From: Datura wrightii
Lineage: Eukaryota > Streptophyta > Magnoliopsida > Solanales > Solanaceae
NCBI GenBank assembly: GCA_035772735.1
Contig: JASDFA010000003.1
Location: forward strand, 58,524,501-58,588,500
DNA: 64,000 nucleotides
Direction: 5' to 3'
Shown here: positions 23,553-34,856 of the stretch, piece after piece
Position numbering within the stretch: position 1 is the stretch's first letter
Layout: the number at the start of each line of letters is the position of its first letter
Position numbers and translations under genes: made by a program
The notes under the pieces: model-generated
What the model was told of the DNA's origin: nothing
What the model saw: only the letters and a program-made list of their open reading frames with translations
Database searches by the model: none

Positions 23553-25224
23553 CCTTCAATCAGTTCTAATTATTAATGAGTTTTTTGAGGTCTTCCCCAG
23601 CGATCTTCTAGGAGTCCCACTAGATAGGGAAATAGATTTCAAAATCTATGTTACTAATACCCAACCTATCTATATTTCTCCATATAGAATGGCTATAATC
23701 GAGTTGGAAGAGTTAAAAGAGCAGCTAAAGAATCTGCTAGATAAGGGTTTCATCTGCCCTATTGTTTCACCTTGGGGTGCTCTAGTTCTCTTTGTGCGTA
23801 AGAAGGATGGTACCTTTAGAATATGTATAGATTACAAACAGTTGAAGTTCCTAGAATCAATGACTTGTTCGACCAGTTTCAGGGTGCTACTTGTTGCTCA
23901 AAGATAGACCTCATATCAAGCTATCATCAATTGAAGGTAAGGGAAAATGATATTCCCAAGAAAACTTTATAACTCACTATGGTCATTATGAGTTTGTTCT
24001 TATGTCCTTTGGTTTGGGTAATGCTCCTGTAATATTTATGGACCTCATGAACAGAGTGTTTATGCCATATTTGGACATGTTTGTTATTGTGTTCATTGAT
24101 GATATCTTGGTTTAATCCAAAAGTGAGGAGGAGCATGTTATCCATCTCATAATAGTCTTGCAGACACATAAGGACAAAGAGTTATATGCCACATTCTCTA
24201 AGTGTGAATTTAGGTTGAACTCCATGGCATTCTTGGGGCACATTGTCTGCGACGAAGGTATTATTGTCAATTCTCAAAAGGTTGAAGTAGCTAAGAATTG
24301 GCCTAGACCCACAACTTTGATTGACATTAGATGTTTCCTAGATTTAGCTAGATATTATAGGAGGTTTGTAGAAGGGTTTTCTACTATTGCTACTCTGCTG
24401 ACTAGGTTGACCTAGAAGAAGGAAAAATTTAAATGGTCTGAAGCTTGTGAGAAAAGCTTTCAGGAATTGAAGACTCGATTGGCCACTGCTCTTGTATTGA
24501 CTCTACCAGAGGGTACTAATGGATTTGTTTTATATTGTTATGCATCTAGAGTAGGCAACGATTGTGTATTAAATCAAAATGGTAAAGTCATAGCTTATGC
24601 CTCCAGACAACTTTCGATCCATAAGAAAAAATTATCCGACTCACGATCTAGAGTTGCTAGCTGAAGTATTTGCATTGAAGATTTGGGCCACTATCACTAT
24701 GGTGCACATATTGATTCGTTTATAGACCACAAGAGCCTGCAATATGTATTCATCTAGAAGGAGTTGAATCTTAGACAAAGAAGGCAGCTTGAGTTGCTCA
24801 AGGATTATGATATGAGTATTCTCAATTATCCAGGTAAAGCTTATGTAGTTGTTGATGCTCTTAGCAGGCTATCCATGGGAAGCACAAATCATATAGATGA
24901 GGAAAAGAGTGAGTTGGCAAAAGATATGCATAGACTCTCACACTTAGAAGTCCAACTCTTACACTCCGAAGAAGGTAGTGTGCTTATTCAGAATGAAGCC
25001 AAATCATCTCTACAGGCATAATTTAAGGAAAAGAAGGATAGAGATCCCCTCTTGCTTGAGATGAAGAAAGATGTCCAAATTAAGAAGGTATTGGTTTTTG
25101 CACAAGAGGGAGATGATGTCCTGTAATATCAAGGTAGATTGTGTATTCCAAACGTACATGGACTCAGAGATAAAATTATGGCAACAACACACAGTTTGAG
25201 ATATTCAATTCATCTAGGTTTCAC
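23553..25224 (+). pseudogene. pol: E6 pol, 5' portion (linker, RT, RNase H, start of integrase)
   Basis: Begins in the protease-RT linker (NEFFEVFP, then LDREIDF) and runs into RT with LFVRKKDGTFRICIDY. About ten codons are missing after KQL (near 23855), with a frame change. The FIDD motif is readable at about 24094 but is followed by a stop two codons later. RT end and connection (24158-24415), RNase H (24467-24664, with the catalytic D of YCDAS changed to Y) and its C-terminus (24764-25021, NLRQRRQLELLKDY) follow. The integrase zinc finger starts just before E9. Confidence 0.88.
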
Positions 25225-26646
25225 TGTTCGGTCTGTGTTATATGGGTATATAACTACACGCAAGTGCACGTGGTCGAACAAGTAGTAAAGTGGCTTAAGT
25301 AAGCCAAGTATCTATCCCACAGGGACTGGGATGAAGTGCAATCTGCTCAAGTGTACTATATTTTAATTCTAAAAATGCAGACAACAGCGTAACCAAAAGT
25401 TTGATATTTTGATTTATAATTTTTATGCTAAATCTAAAATAACTATCTAATGTGAATCTGAACTATGAATGAGAGCATGCTGAGGTTAAATGAACATGTA
25501 ATGAAATAAATTATCGACATAATTTGGTTAGTCTTTTCCTCCGGTCGCTAGTCAAGAACTATTGCCAAGAGATCAAAACTCTCGTATATAACCCTACTTA
25601 AGAATCATGAACCATCCACCTACATTTCTGTGATTAAATGCAATTCATGTTCTAGCCATACAAACCCGGTTCCTAAATTGACTAATACGACTTTCAGGTA
25701 TATTCTATCCTGAAAGTAAATCAATTCCCAATTTTCCCAAACCAAGAAAAGATCATATCCTATTAATTCACAACTTTCCAATTTCTTGCTCTCTCAAGTG
25801 AAACCGGACTTTTTAGATATACATTAACGTAGGCCACACATTAATGCAGTAAGAACAAGAATTAATAGAACAACCATGGAAGAAAAGATGAAAAACCAAT
25901 ATGATCAACAATCACATTTCACTACAATTGTTCATAACCTCAGCAAGAGATTGAATTAGCCACTCATTTGTGGATTAAACATCGTTAAATAAGTGTTAAA
26001 CATACAAGCAATTGAATACAAGGAGAAGGAAAGAGAGAAAAACCCTGATAATTTCGTCCCCTCAACTGCCTGTAACCCACGTTCTTGCTCCACCAAGTCA
26101 AAATATTGAAAAATGAACCTAAGTGTTTTATTTATACTAGAGGGAATTTTTCCCGGAATAACAAGCAACGTGTCACGGAGTGCATCGTGGAGCACTGCCT
26201 CTGTGACACGCTACCGACGCAGACCTTTAATGGAAACTGGGGGTCCAGGGAATAAGGCCCAATGTGGAACGGCGTGCAACGCGGAGCCATGCTACCGTGC
26301 CACGGACCTATCGCGTACCCTCTCTGGAAATTGGGTAAAAATTCTCTATCCAGGAAGAAGGCCTCCGCGATAGCAGCGTGACACGGCTCCATCGCGGAGC
26401 CCCTTTATTTTATGCTTTCCAATGCCTTGTCCCTTGCTCGCATCAGAGTCCAAGCCCGATATCCTCTAACATGCATTTTAGCTTCCCAAAATTACATTTT
26501 ACCTGCAAAACAATGCTAATCATGTTGGTTAGTATAAATTCACATTTTATTACCAATTACATGAGAATGTATAAACATTGATAGATAAACAAGGATAAAA
26601 TTCCACATTTGAGTATCACTTGGGCATATAAATTTGCCCAAGATCA
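25225..26646 (-). repeat. E9 3' LTR (1422 bp)
   Basis: Plus strand TGTTCGGTCT...CCCAAGATCA. It matches 32058-33477. A TATA-like box in element sense (GTATAAATAAAA) lies at about 26126-26137. Hairpin modules lie just upstream of it at 26170-26209 and 26264-26303, with a further one near 26360-26402. Confidence 0.92.
26170..26209 (-). promoter_or_regulatory. 40-nt quasi-palindrome (E9 3' LTR)
   Basis: Arms GTGTCACGGAG and CTCTGTGACAC over exactly 40 nt. It lies about 33 bp upstream of the TATA-like box in element sense. The next module starts 94 bp away (26264-26303). Confidence 0.75.
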
Positions 26647-28438
26647 CTTACCCCACACTTAAATCCTTGTTCGTCCTTGAACAACAATCCTACACCTCAT
26701 GCAATTTACATCCCAACCTCGCTACTTCGGTTCGACAATTTAGGCTACGGTCATACCGATTATTCAATAAAGCAAATCATCAAGAAAACATGCATGGTCC
26801 TATCGATGCAATGACCTTCAATACATCAATACCTCCTAGACTTAAGAATCGACTCTCGATATTGGCAAACTCATGCAAATCAGCTGATCAAGATATCCGA
26901 CACGAAAATTAATCTCTCATCAAGCATGTTCCCTCACAACACAAGAGAGTCTTCCCCTCTTTGCTCATATGAACTCACAAAATTTCAAGCAGGGGCATGT
27001 AAACACAATTTCGCTCTCTCTCCCAAAAGAATTCACATGCATCATGTCATGACCCATAGGCTTGCCCTTAGTGTATTACTCCACTAATATAAAGAAGTGC
27101 GATGTAAGATCACGTAGGACTTTAACTGGTTGTAATGGAAGCTACGGAACTAGCATCCTTAAGCGCCTTTTCCACACATCCCATCAACTCATGGACATTG
27201 TTTCTTTTTTTCTTTTTCATCCTCCCATTCTTGACGTTTTTCTTTAGTTTGGCCCATCTTATTAAGCACACTTGCCACAACAACAAAGTTTATTCATGCA
27301 CCTTCATTATAGTTTATTTATAAAAAGTGCACCTTCAACCTTTTCTTTTCTTCCATCACTCGGCTTTTCATTTCTTTTCACCATTCTCACTCTTTTGACA
27401 CTTTGGGAAAATGATTTTCTCTTCTTAAGCGCTTAAGAGTTTTGGATCAAACTTACAACTAATGAAAAGAAGGGATTAAGCTCAGTTTACACTTTTTGAC
27501 AAAAGAAAAAATAATAGGCTCAAGGCTCAACGGGCTGACTAGGGTATACAATCAAGGTGGGTACGACAATGAAAAATAGAAGCTTTCGTTAAAACAAAGA
27601 AATGCCTACATCCTCTCCTACAATACACCTCCTTCATTTTGTTTTATACACACACCAGGCATGTTCTAGACACTTCACAATAGCATGGAATAACAAAACC
27701 TCACTTCACACTTATTGCACATGCTCAATTCCAGATGTATTCACAGACTCTTCAATCAGCTAATTATAGGAATTCAAACATTAAGCCTCAATCACACTGA
27801 ATCGAACTCTATGGCCTAGGTATCTTAACATATTTACAAAGTTGCATGCTTTCATACGAATCACCTTTGCATTTTAAATATCATGTACAACACGCAACCA
27901 GAATTTCGCAACCATAAAGTAACTACAGGTTTTGGGATGCAACCCACAAAAGAAAAACAACTGAAAAATAATTGAAAAACCTACTCCTAACGACTACATT
28001 TCCCTTAAGACGGTCGTCATCCATCCATCATAGGGAACGGTCACTAACTATGACTTCGGTTCAATGGGACCATCCTCGGTAAAAGAACTGAAAACAAACA
28101 CCGAGAAACCCAAGAATTGAATTTTTTTTTAAAATATCGATCATTTCGATTAACAAAAATATCGATCAATTCGATAACAAAAATATGTACAAAATCAGCT
28201 AGCAACATTCAGCAAAACACAACAGGTTCACCTATATTTGCAATACAGAACAACAACTTACAATAACAAATCACAGGGTCAGAAAAATTTGTTCACAGGC
28301 ACACCAACAGATTAGGACATACATACATAACAGCACACCCAGCACCTAACTACTCTCACCCCACACTTAGCTCGAACACTGTCCCCAGTGTTCACAAAAA
28401 TTAAAATAGCAAAAAAATCGGGTGGTGGAACTCCCTGA
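26647..28438 (-). other. E9 3' non-coding region and polypurine tract
   Basis: Lies between ORF2 and the 3' LTR. In element sense the LTR-proximal end reads AAGTGTGGGGTAAG, a probable polypurine tract (26647-26660). The equivalent region of E5 (50342-52238) is similar over most of its length. I see no coding potential. At 28056-28091 the arms TCGGTTC and GAACTGA could form a short hairpin that E5 also has. Confidence 0.75.
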
Positions 28439-29647
28439 TCAATCAAAGTACTCCACTTCTTCATTAGGTGCTGCTGCTTCATCTCCCATGTCTGAATCAC
28501 CCCCGTCGTCATCATCGGAGTCCTCCCGACGTGTCTCCTTGTCTGTGGGGACATCATCATCCGTGGTCTCTATAAATGCTGGCCCCACTCGGCATAGAGC
28601 CCTGGCGTTTTCGCCGAAAGGGTAGTCTAGCTCGAGCTGCCATAGCTCCTCCTCTATCGCCGGCCTCCCGCCTATCCACAGATGGAGCATATGCATCCCA
28701 TACATGCGAGCCATATACTGATCATCACGAGCATGTTGCTCACCAAGTGTAAGCACTGGCCCGTGGGTGGTGTCGGGTGCCTTAGTTTTATTGACATCTA
28801 AGGCCCGCCGCTCCATTTGTGGGATATAGTCAAGGGCCTCTTCCTTGATATCTAGGCCCCTGAGGAAGGTGGTGAGTAGTCCACCAAAGCCGTACCTATG
28901 CCCCTGATGCAACCGGGCTCTCTTCATGGCGGAGATAATCACTGCCCCTACGTTGATCTCCAGCCCTTTCATCAGGGCGTACACCAGGCATACATGATCC
29001 CGGGTTACATCTGTCATATGTACCCCTGGGATTAGGCAGGAACAAATGATCTTTAGCCATATTCTAGCTTCCCTATTCATCTGTGAATAGGGCAAAGTCT
29101 GATGGTAGCCCCTCTCTTTGTGTCTTCTCCATCTAGCTGTCGATCGGGTCCCACACAAGGTGTGTCTGATGTTCGCATACGGTGGGGTAATGTTCAGCTG
29201 TCGAAGCACGTGGGCGTCTGTGTCCCGCGCCCCTATGATAGCATTGAGGTGGTGGGGCTCAAATGTGACTATTTGCCCTCTGATTTTTATGGTGTGACTT
29301 CTTAGGGTCGGGTTCCAATTGGCATAGAATTCCCGAATCAGGTGCAAGTTTCATTCCTTGGGCTCTTCAAAGATGAAGTTAAGCCCAGCTGCCTCGATCC
29401 AGTGGACAATCCTAGGGAACTCCTGTGCCAATGGTTCCCGTGCGATATGTTCCTCGGGGAAGTACTTGTTTTCTTTGTGCTTTGTGTACCACTTCTTCCC
29501 CTCATTTGTCACCCATCCGGTTTCGTATTGGCGGCATTGGCCGCGTGGAACCGCTGGTGCTGCTGGGACTGCTGTGCCCAGTCTGATTCGCTTTCTTCCG
29601 GCGCCAGATGTTGATGCACCTTTCCCTTTCTCTTGCCTGCTTGCCAT
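28439..29647 (-). pseudogene. E9 ORF2: accessory protein, putative plant transposon domain
   Basis: Starts at ATG 29647 (MASRQEKGKGASTSG), six bases after a predicted splice acceptor, and runs about 400 codons to 28439. The single break is TGA at 29351-29353, where E5 has TGC. Visible parts are a basic, low-complexity N-terminus, an aromatic segment (KKWYTKHKENKYFPEEHI), a core with REFYANWNP and IKIRGQIVTFEP, a helical region (CLVYALMKGLEINVGAVIIS) and a very acidic tail (EDSDDDDGGDSDMG). From memory the REFYANW...RG.V.F pattern resembles the Pfam 'putative plant transposon protein' family. That assignment is not checked and its biochemical role is unknown. It occupies the env position but I see no signal peptide or clear membrane segment. 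E5 carries a closely similar copy. Confidence 0.8.
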
Positions 29648-29652
29648 TTTAC

Positions 29653-30349
29653 CTGTCAACCCAAGTAGACAAGATCAATGTTAAGCCAATGAATATTACT
29701 TCAACTAAGGTCGGGTTAAGCTAGGCTTCCCCACACTTAGTCCTTAGCCCAATTTACAACATTCCGACAAGATCATCTTTATTTACACAAATAAACAACC
29801 AACTATACAAACATGCTTAGTGCATACGAAGAATTCGATGGTATATATACTATGTACTACTCAGACTTCGTACAGATAACCACAATCATTACCATCAATA
29901 ACCTTTTAATCCATCGCACTTAGCAAGGAAAAAAAAACAAAGAAATGAAAACAACGACAATTTATCTACACGAACCTATACAACCAACCCAATTCTTGCA
30001 AATTTCAATATTCCCCTAACCCGAGAATTTTCGTCGGTCTTTTAACATGATAACAACAAGCACATCGACTCATCTCACTCAACATGTACATCCCGGCATG
30101 AGTTTCACAAGTTTACTACATTTTTCCACTTCAAATTCAAAAACAAGCCCTAGAAATGATGATATCAAGAAAATTCGATTAAATTATGTAATTAACGAGT
30201 TCAAGCAATCATAATGATATTCCGAACATTCATCAACAACAATTCAATTGAATTCATGATTAATTTCTACTTAGGGAAAACTTAGCTCACCTCACATGCT
30301 CAATATCGAAGAAAATCGACAAGAAATGAGATAGAATCGAAGAACATAC
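29653..30349 (-). other. Predicted 697-nt intron in the E9 ORF2 leader
   Basis: In element sense the donor is AAG then GTATGT (30352-30344) and the acceptor is TTGACAG (ends 29653), followed by GTAAAATGG containing the ORF2 start codon. E5 has the same donor and a similar acceptor (TTAACAG) around a 705-nt interval. The interval is A/T-rich with no reading frame, as plant introns usually are. Confidence 0.6.
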
Positions 30350-30513
30350 CTTGAAGTTGAAGAATTGAAGAAAACTCAATGATTTTCTTGGCCTATTCCG
30401 TGTCACGTTGAAGGAGGATGGGTTTTAGGGAGTTTGTCGCGAAGTGAGTGAAAAATAAGGAAAAGTGAGGGGGTTTCGGGGTTTAAAAAGTGGGACGCGA
30501 TATACACGACAAC
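30350..30513 (-). promoter_or_regulatory. Possible internal promoter and leader exon of E9 ORF2
   Basis: Between the hairpin modules and the splice donor, in element sense, there is a TTTTTAAA stretch at about 30484-30491. It is followed by a pyrimidine-rich patch (CCCCTCACTTTTCC) and a CT/A-rich leader ending CAACTTCAAG. TATA-like plus pyrimidine patch fits a plant core promoter. Transcription is inferred only. Confidence 0.4.
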
Positions 30514-30553
30514 ATGTCACGGAGTGCATCACAGTGCACTGCCTCTGTGACAC
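30514..30553 (-). promoter_or_regulatory. 40-nt quasi-palindrome upstream of E9 ORF2 (proximal)
   Basis: Arms TGTCACGGAGTGCA and TGCCTCTGTGACA in a 40-nt span. It is 97 bp from the next module. Confidence 0.7.
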
Positions 30554-30610
30554 GGAGCTGTGGCGAGGGTACTCTGAAATTTTTTTACAATTCCAGATTT
30601 ATACCTCAAC

Positions 30611-30650
30611 GTGTCACAGAGGGTAACGCGGAGGTTCTCCTCCGTGACAC
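30611..30650 (-). promoter_or_regulatory. 40-nt quasi-palindrome upstream of E9 ORF2 (distal)
   Basis: Arms GTGTCACAGAGG and CCTCCGTGACAC in a 40-nt span with the core GGTAACGCGGAG. Confidence 0.75.
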
Positions 30651-30899
30651 GGAGCTATCGCCCTAGCTCACTGTTTTGCCACTTTTTATTGATTATCATA
30701 CCTCAAATTTTCCTTTGCGATTCCGTGCATATTTTCCTCCGTTTGACCTGAAATTCATCTCACTACACGAAATTGGTTAGAATTATAGGTTTCACTCTAA
30801 ATAAAAATAAAAACAAAAACAAAAACTAAAATTTTTGTAGTTAATCAAGAAAAAGAAAAAGAAAAATCTATTCACACTTTACAAAGAGAATTTTTTTTT

Positions 30900-30917
30900 C
30901 ATGGGTTGCCTCCCGTG
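30900..30917 (-). other. Conserved hairpin after ORF1 (E9)
   Basis: In element sense CACGGGAGGCAACCCATG: a 6-bp stem (one G-T pair) with a 6-nt loop. It sits in a block shared with E5 (CGCGACG...GCGCTGCACGGGAGG), about 55 bp after the ORF1 stop. Confidence 0.7.
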
Positions 30918-30971
30918 CAGCGCCCGGTTTACCGTCGCGGCACGACGTATCCAGTTTCACCACTTTTTCCT

Positions 30972-31903
30972 CTACCTTGAGGATATGAATCTCACCCCTA
31001 ATTTCTTCTCGAATTTCCTCTTATGCTCTAGGGGTGGTGGTGAAAAATTGTAAGGACCAAGCAGTAGATGTTGCCTTTTGAACCTATTGGCCCTCAAGTA
31101 AGCGAAGTCATTTTGTCTCTCCGAGTTAGCAAATTTCAAAATATACGGGGCTTGGTCCTCCTCTAGACATTTCTCAATAAGCTTGGAAGACTCTATTTCT
31201 ATGTTTTCAACCAAACTTAATGTCGAAAAATGCTTCGAGTGGGGTCCAATAAACCTCAACTCTGAAAATGCATTGTGCTTGACCTCCTTACTTGTATACA
31301 CCTTCTCAGCATCGACATCTATCTCTCCATTAATGTCAATTGGGGGATACTCTATCTCTTCTTCCATGAATGGATTTTCCATAAGTGTGAGCCCATCACA
31401 GGGACACTCAAGAGATTCTAATTGTTGGGCTTCATCCAAAAATTCACCCTTGTCTTCCTCTTGTAGTTCCTCTTGAATATCGGCTAAAACTGTCACCTGC
31501 AATTTATCACAAGCTTCAGCCTCAGCAATCATCTCCGTGAGTTTGACGCTCATCCTTTTTAGAGCCTCTGCATTCTCTTCTTGCTGAATTCTCAATACTG
31601 CCATCGCCTCCTTCATTGCTTCTGATTGCTCTAGGAGTTGTTTCAGCATGTCTTCTATTTGAGCTTGGCGTCCCAAGTCCTCATTTTCAGCATGCCTATA
31701 TTCAGCAAAAACAACAGAAGGATCATAGTAGGGGCTTGGGGAGGGGAATATGCATTCGGACAGCCATCCCAATGGCCATCTTGACCACCACATATATTGC
31801 ACGTGCTACAGTGTTGCCACGAGTGGTGTCCTCCGCAATTAAGACAAGATTCACTAAAATATGAGTATCCACCATTTATACCATTTGTATTCCACGATAT
31901 CAT
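30972..31903 (-). pseudogene. E9 ORF1: zinc-knuckle and coiled-coil protein (frameshifted)
   Basis: Begins at ATG 31903 about 130 bp after the primer site. The first 55 codons hold two cysteine-histidine clusters, SCLNCGGHHSWQHC and CNICGGQDGHWDGC. A one-base frameshift near 31740-31760 moves into the frame that ends at 30972. That part has a predicted coiled coil (LGRQAQIEDMLKQLLEQSEA, then MKEAMAVLRIQQEENAEALK), an acidic middle and a basic C-terminus (RANRFKRQHL). By position and by its PYYDPS-like linker it may be a gag C-terminal derivative, but no capsid domain is present and I do not recognise the family with confidence. Confidence 0.65.
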
Positions 31904-32033
31904 GTCAATAAGGGTATCCGCAAAAGAAAAAAATAAAATGAAAAAGAATTAAAACAAACACAAAGACCAAGTTTTCAGCACTAAGAAAAAAATATAGTAA
32001 ATTTACACTTAAGAAAAATTCACCAATTGCCAG

Positions 32034-32051
32034 TCCCCGGCAACGGCGCCA
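32034..32051 (-). promoter_or_regulatory. E9 primer-binding site (Asp tRNA)
   Basis: In element sense TGGCGCCGTTGCCGGGGA, complementary to the 3' end of tRNA-Asp. This primer is typical of Athila-group elements. It starts seven bases from the 5' LTR. Confidence 0.88.
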
Positions 32052-32057
32052 AAAACT

Positions 32058-33477
32058 TGTTCGGTCTGCGTTATATGGGTATATAACTACACGCAAGTGC
32101 ACGTGGTCGAACAAGTAGTAAAGTGGCTTAAGTAAGCCAAGTATCGATCCCACAAGGACTAGGATGAAGTGCACTCTGCTCAAGTGTACTATATTTTAAT
32201 TCTAAAAATGCAGACAACAGCGTAACCAAAAGTTTGATATATTGATTTATAATTTTTATGATAAATCTAAAACAACTATCTAATGTGAATCTGAACTATG
32301 AATGAGAGCATGCTGAGGTTAAACGAACATGTAATGAAATTAATTATCGACATAATTTGGTTAGTCTTTTCCTCCGGTTGCTAGTCAAGAACTATTGCCA
32401 AGAGATCAAAACTCTCGTATTTAACCCCACTTAAGAATCATGAATCATCCACCTACATTTCTGTGAAAATGCAATTCATGTTCTATCCATACAAACCCGA
32501 TTCCTAAATTGACTAATACGACTTTCAGGTATATTTCTATGCTTAAAGTAAATCAATTCCCAATTTTCCCAAACCAAGAAAAGATCATATCCTATTAATT
32601 CACAACTTTCCAATTTCTTGCTCTCTCAAGTGAAACCGGACTTTTTAGATATACATTAACGTAGGCCACACATTAATGCAGTAAGAACAAGAATTAACAG
32701 AACAACCATGGAAGAAAAGATGAAAAACCAATATGATCAACAATCACATTTCACTATAATTGTTCATAACCTCAGCAAGAAGATGAATTAGCCACTCATT
32801 TGTGGATTAAACATCGTTAAATTAGTGTTAAACATACAAGCAATTGAATACAAGGAGAAAGAAAGAGAGAAAAACCCTGATAATTTCGGCCCCTCAACTG
32901 CCTGTAACCCACGTTCTTGCTCCACCAAGTCAGAATATTGGAAAATGAACCTAAGTGTTCTATTTATACTAGTGGGAATTTTTCTTGGAATAACAAGCAA
33001 CGTGTCATGGAGTGCATCGTGGAGAACCACCTCTGTGACACGCTACCGACGTGGACCTTCACTGGAAACTGGGGTCCCAGGGAATAAGGCCCAACGTGGC
33101 ACGACGTGCAACGCGGAGCCATGCTACCGCGCCACGGACCTATCGCGTACCCTCTCTGGAAATTGGGCGAAAACTCCTATCCAGGCAGAAGGCCTCCGCG
33201 ATGGCAGCGTGACACGGCTCCATCGCGGAGCCCCTTTATTTTATGCTTTCCAATGCCTTGTCCCTTGCTCGCATCCGAGTCCAACCCCGATATCCTCCAA
33301 CATGCATTTTAGCTTCCTGAAATTACATTTTACCTGCAAAATAATACTAATCATGTTGGTTAGTATAAATTCACATTTTATTACCAATTACATGAGAATG
33401 TATAAACATTGATAGATAAACAAGGCTAAAATTCCACATTTGAGTATCACTTGGGCATATAAATTTGCCCAAGATCA
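32058..33477 (-). repeat. E9 5' LTR (1420 bp)
   Basis: Plus strand TGTTCGGTCTGCG...CCCAAGATCA. Modules at 33002-33041 and 33096-33135, and an inverted repeat at 33191-33232, recur every 94-95 bp upstream of the TATA-like box (about 32957-32966, GTATAAATAG in element sense). Confidence 0.92.
33002..33041 (-). promoter_or_regulatory. 40-nt quasi-palindrome (E9 5' LTR)
   Basis: Arms GTGTCATGGAG and CTCTGTGACAC in 40 nt, followed at 94 bp by 33096-33135 (GTGGCACGACG...CGCGCCAC, also 40 nt) and at about 95 bp by 33191-33232. Confidence 0.75.
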
Positions 33478-34680
33478 CCAAGATGTATCATGACTTGAGA
33501 GAAGTCTATTGGTGGTATGGTAAGAAGAGGGACATAGAAGATTTTGTTGCTAAGTGCCAAATTGCCAACAGGTGAAGGTCGAGCACCAAAGGCCAAGTGG
33601 TGTGGCCCAGAATATTGAAATTTCCAAATAAAAGTAGGAGATGATCAATATGGACTCTATCACCGGTCTACTGAAGTCACATAGACAACATGATTCTATT
33701 TGGCTGATTGTAGATCACATGACCAAGTCAACTCATTTCTTACCAGTTGAAACTATGAATTCAGTCGAGGACTATGCTAAATTATATATTCGTAAGATAG
33801 TCAGACTTCATGGAGTTCCATTGTCTACAATATCAGATAGGGGCACATAGTTTACTGCACAGATTTGGAAGTCATTTCAAAAAGGTTTGGGTATGAAGTT
33901 GAACTTTAGTATAACTTTTCATCCGCAGAGAGATGGTCAAGCAGAGCGGACTATTCAGATATTAGAGGATATGTTGAGAGAGTGTTTTATGAACTCAAGG
34001 TAAATTAGGATGACCATTTACCTCTTATAGAGTTTGCATATAACAACCGTTATTATTCCAGCATTTAGATGGCTCCCTATGGCAGCGGTGTAGATCTCTG
34101 ATTGGTTGGTTTGAAGTTGGTGAAGTAGAATTGATAGGGCCAGACTTAGTGAAATAAGCTATGGAGAAGGTTAATATCATATAGGAAAGGTTGAAGACTA
34201 CATAGAGTCTCCAAAAGTCTTATACAGATGTCAGGCATAGAGACTTCAAGTTTGAGGTAGATGATTGGGTTTACTTGAAGGTTTCATCGATGAAGGTTGT
34301 TATGAGATTCGGGAAGGAAGAGAAGCTTAGTCCCCATTATATGGTCCATAAAGGATTTTAGTGAGAGTTGAAAAGGTAGCTTATGTGTTGGAGTTGCCAG
34401 CTGAACTAGCATCAGTCCATTCGATTTTTCACGTACCTATGCTTAAGAAGTGTATAGAGACCCTTCACTCATTATCCCTACGAAGATTATAATAGTTGAG
34501 GACAACCTGTCATATGAGAAAGTACCAGTTGATATTCTGGATCGTTAGGTTCGTAATCTAAGGAACAAAGAGCTTGATTCTGTGAAAGTGCTATGGAGGA
34601 ATCAACTAGTCAAGGGAGCAGCTTGGGAAGTTGAAGTAGATATGACGGCCAAGTATCCTTTCCTATTCCTTTTAGTCCAA
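33478..34680 (+). pseudogene. pol: E6 pol, 3' portion (integrase and chromodomain-like tail)
   Basis: Continues the integrase zinc finger (KMYHDLREVYWW) directly after E9. The core is readable at 33641-33850 (DSIWLIVDHMTKSTHFLPVE, then STISDRG). The segment with GQAERTIQ (about 33940) and the C-terminal part with YTDVRHRDFKFEVDDW (about 34225) follow, with several stops and frame changes. It ends near a TAKYPFLF-type motif before the 3' untranslated region. Confidence 0.88.
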
Positions 34681-34856
34681 AATCATCTTGAGGTAATAGT
34701 CCCCTCTCATATCGTTCTTTTAAAATTCATGTTCCATTAGTTGATGATGAAGTCCTTAGTTTTGTTGCATGTTCCATCAATTCAGTTAAGTTTAGTTGAG
34801 AAACTCTCAGTTAGATCACCTAATATTTCAACTTAGTCTTCATTCGAGGACGAATG

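Larger units (their letters stand above)
25225..33477 (-). mobile_element. E9: non-autonomous Athila-like element with accessory ORF2
   Basis: A minus-strand element of 8253 bp with 1.42-kb LTRs (TGATCTTGGGC...CCGAACA in element sense), an Asp-tRNA primer site, ORF1 (zinc knuckle plus coiled coil), a conserved hairpin, two 40-nt modules, a predicted leader intron, ORF2 and about 1.8 kb of 3' non-coding sequence. No protease, RT or integrase is visible. It interrupts E6 integrase: the finger reads SIHLG before it and KMYHDLREVYWW after it. The flanks are TTCAC and CCAAG. The mismatch fits loss of four bases between two TCA repeats at the right end. The LTR pair differs little by eye. Confidence 0.88.

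Noticed and set aside
28439..29647. ORF2 as an envelope-like gene
   Set aside because: The position fits, but I see no signal peptide, no clear membrane segment and no cysteine-rich outer domain; the protein has a basic start and an acidic tail.
32825..33412. 195-codon plus-strand reading frame in the E9 5' LTR
   Set aside because: Antisense to the LTR, spans the hairpin modules, and the partner LTR copy at 25985-26580 breaks it into pieces.
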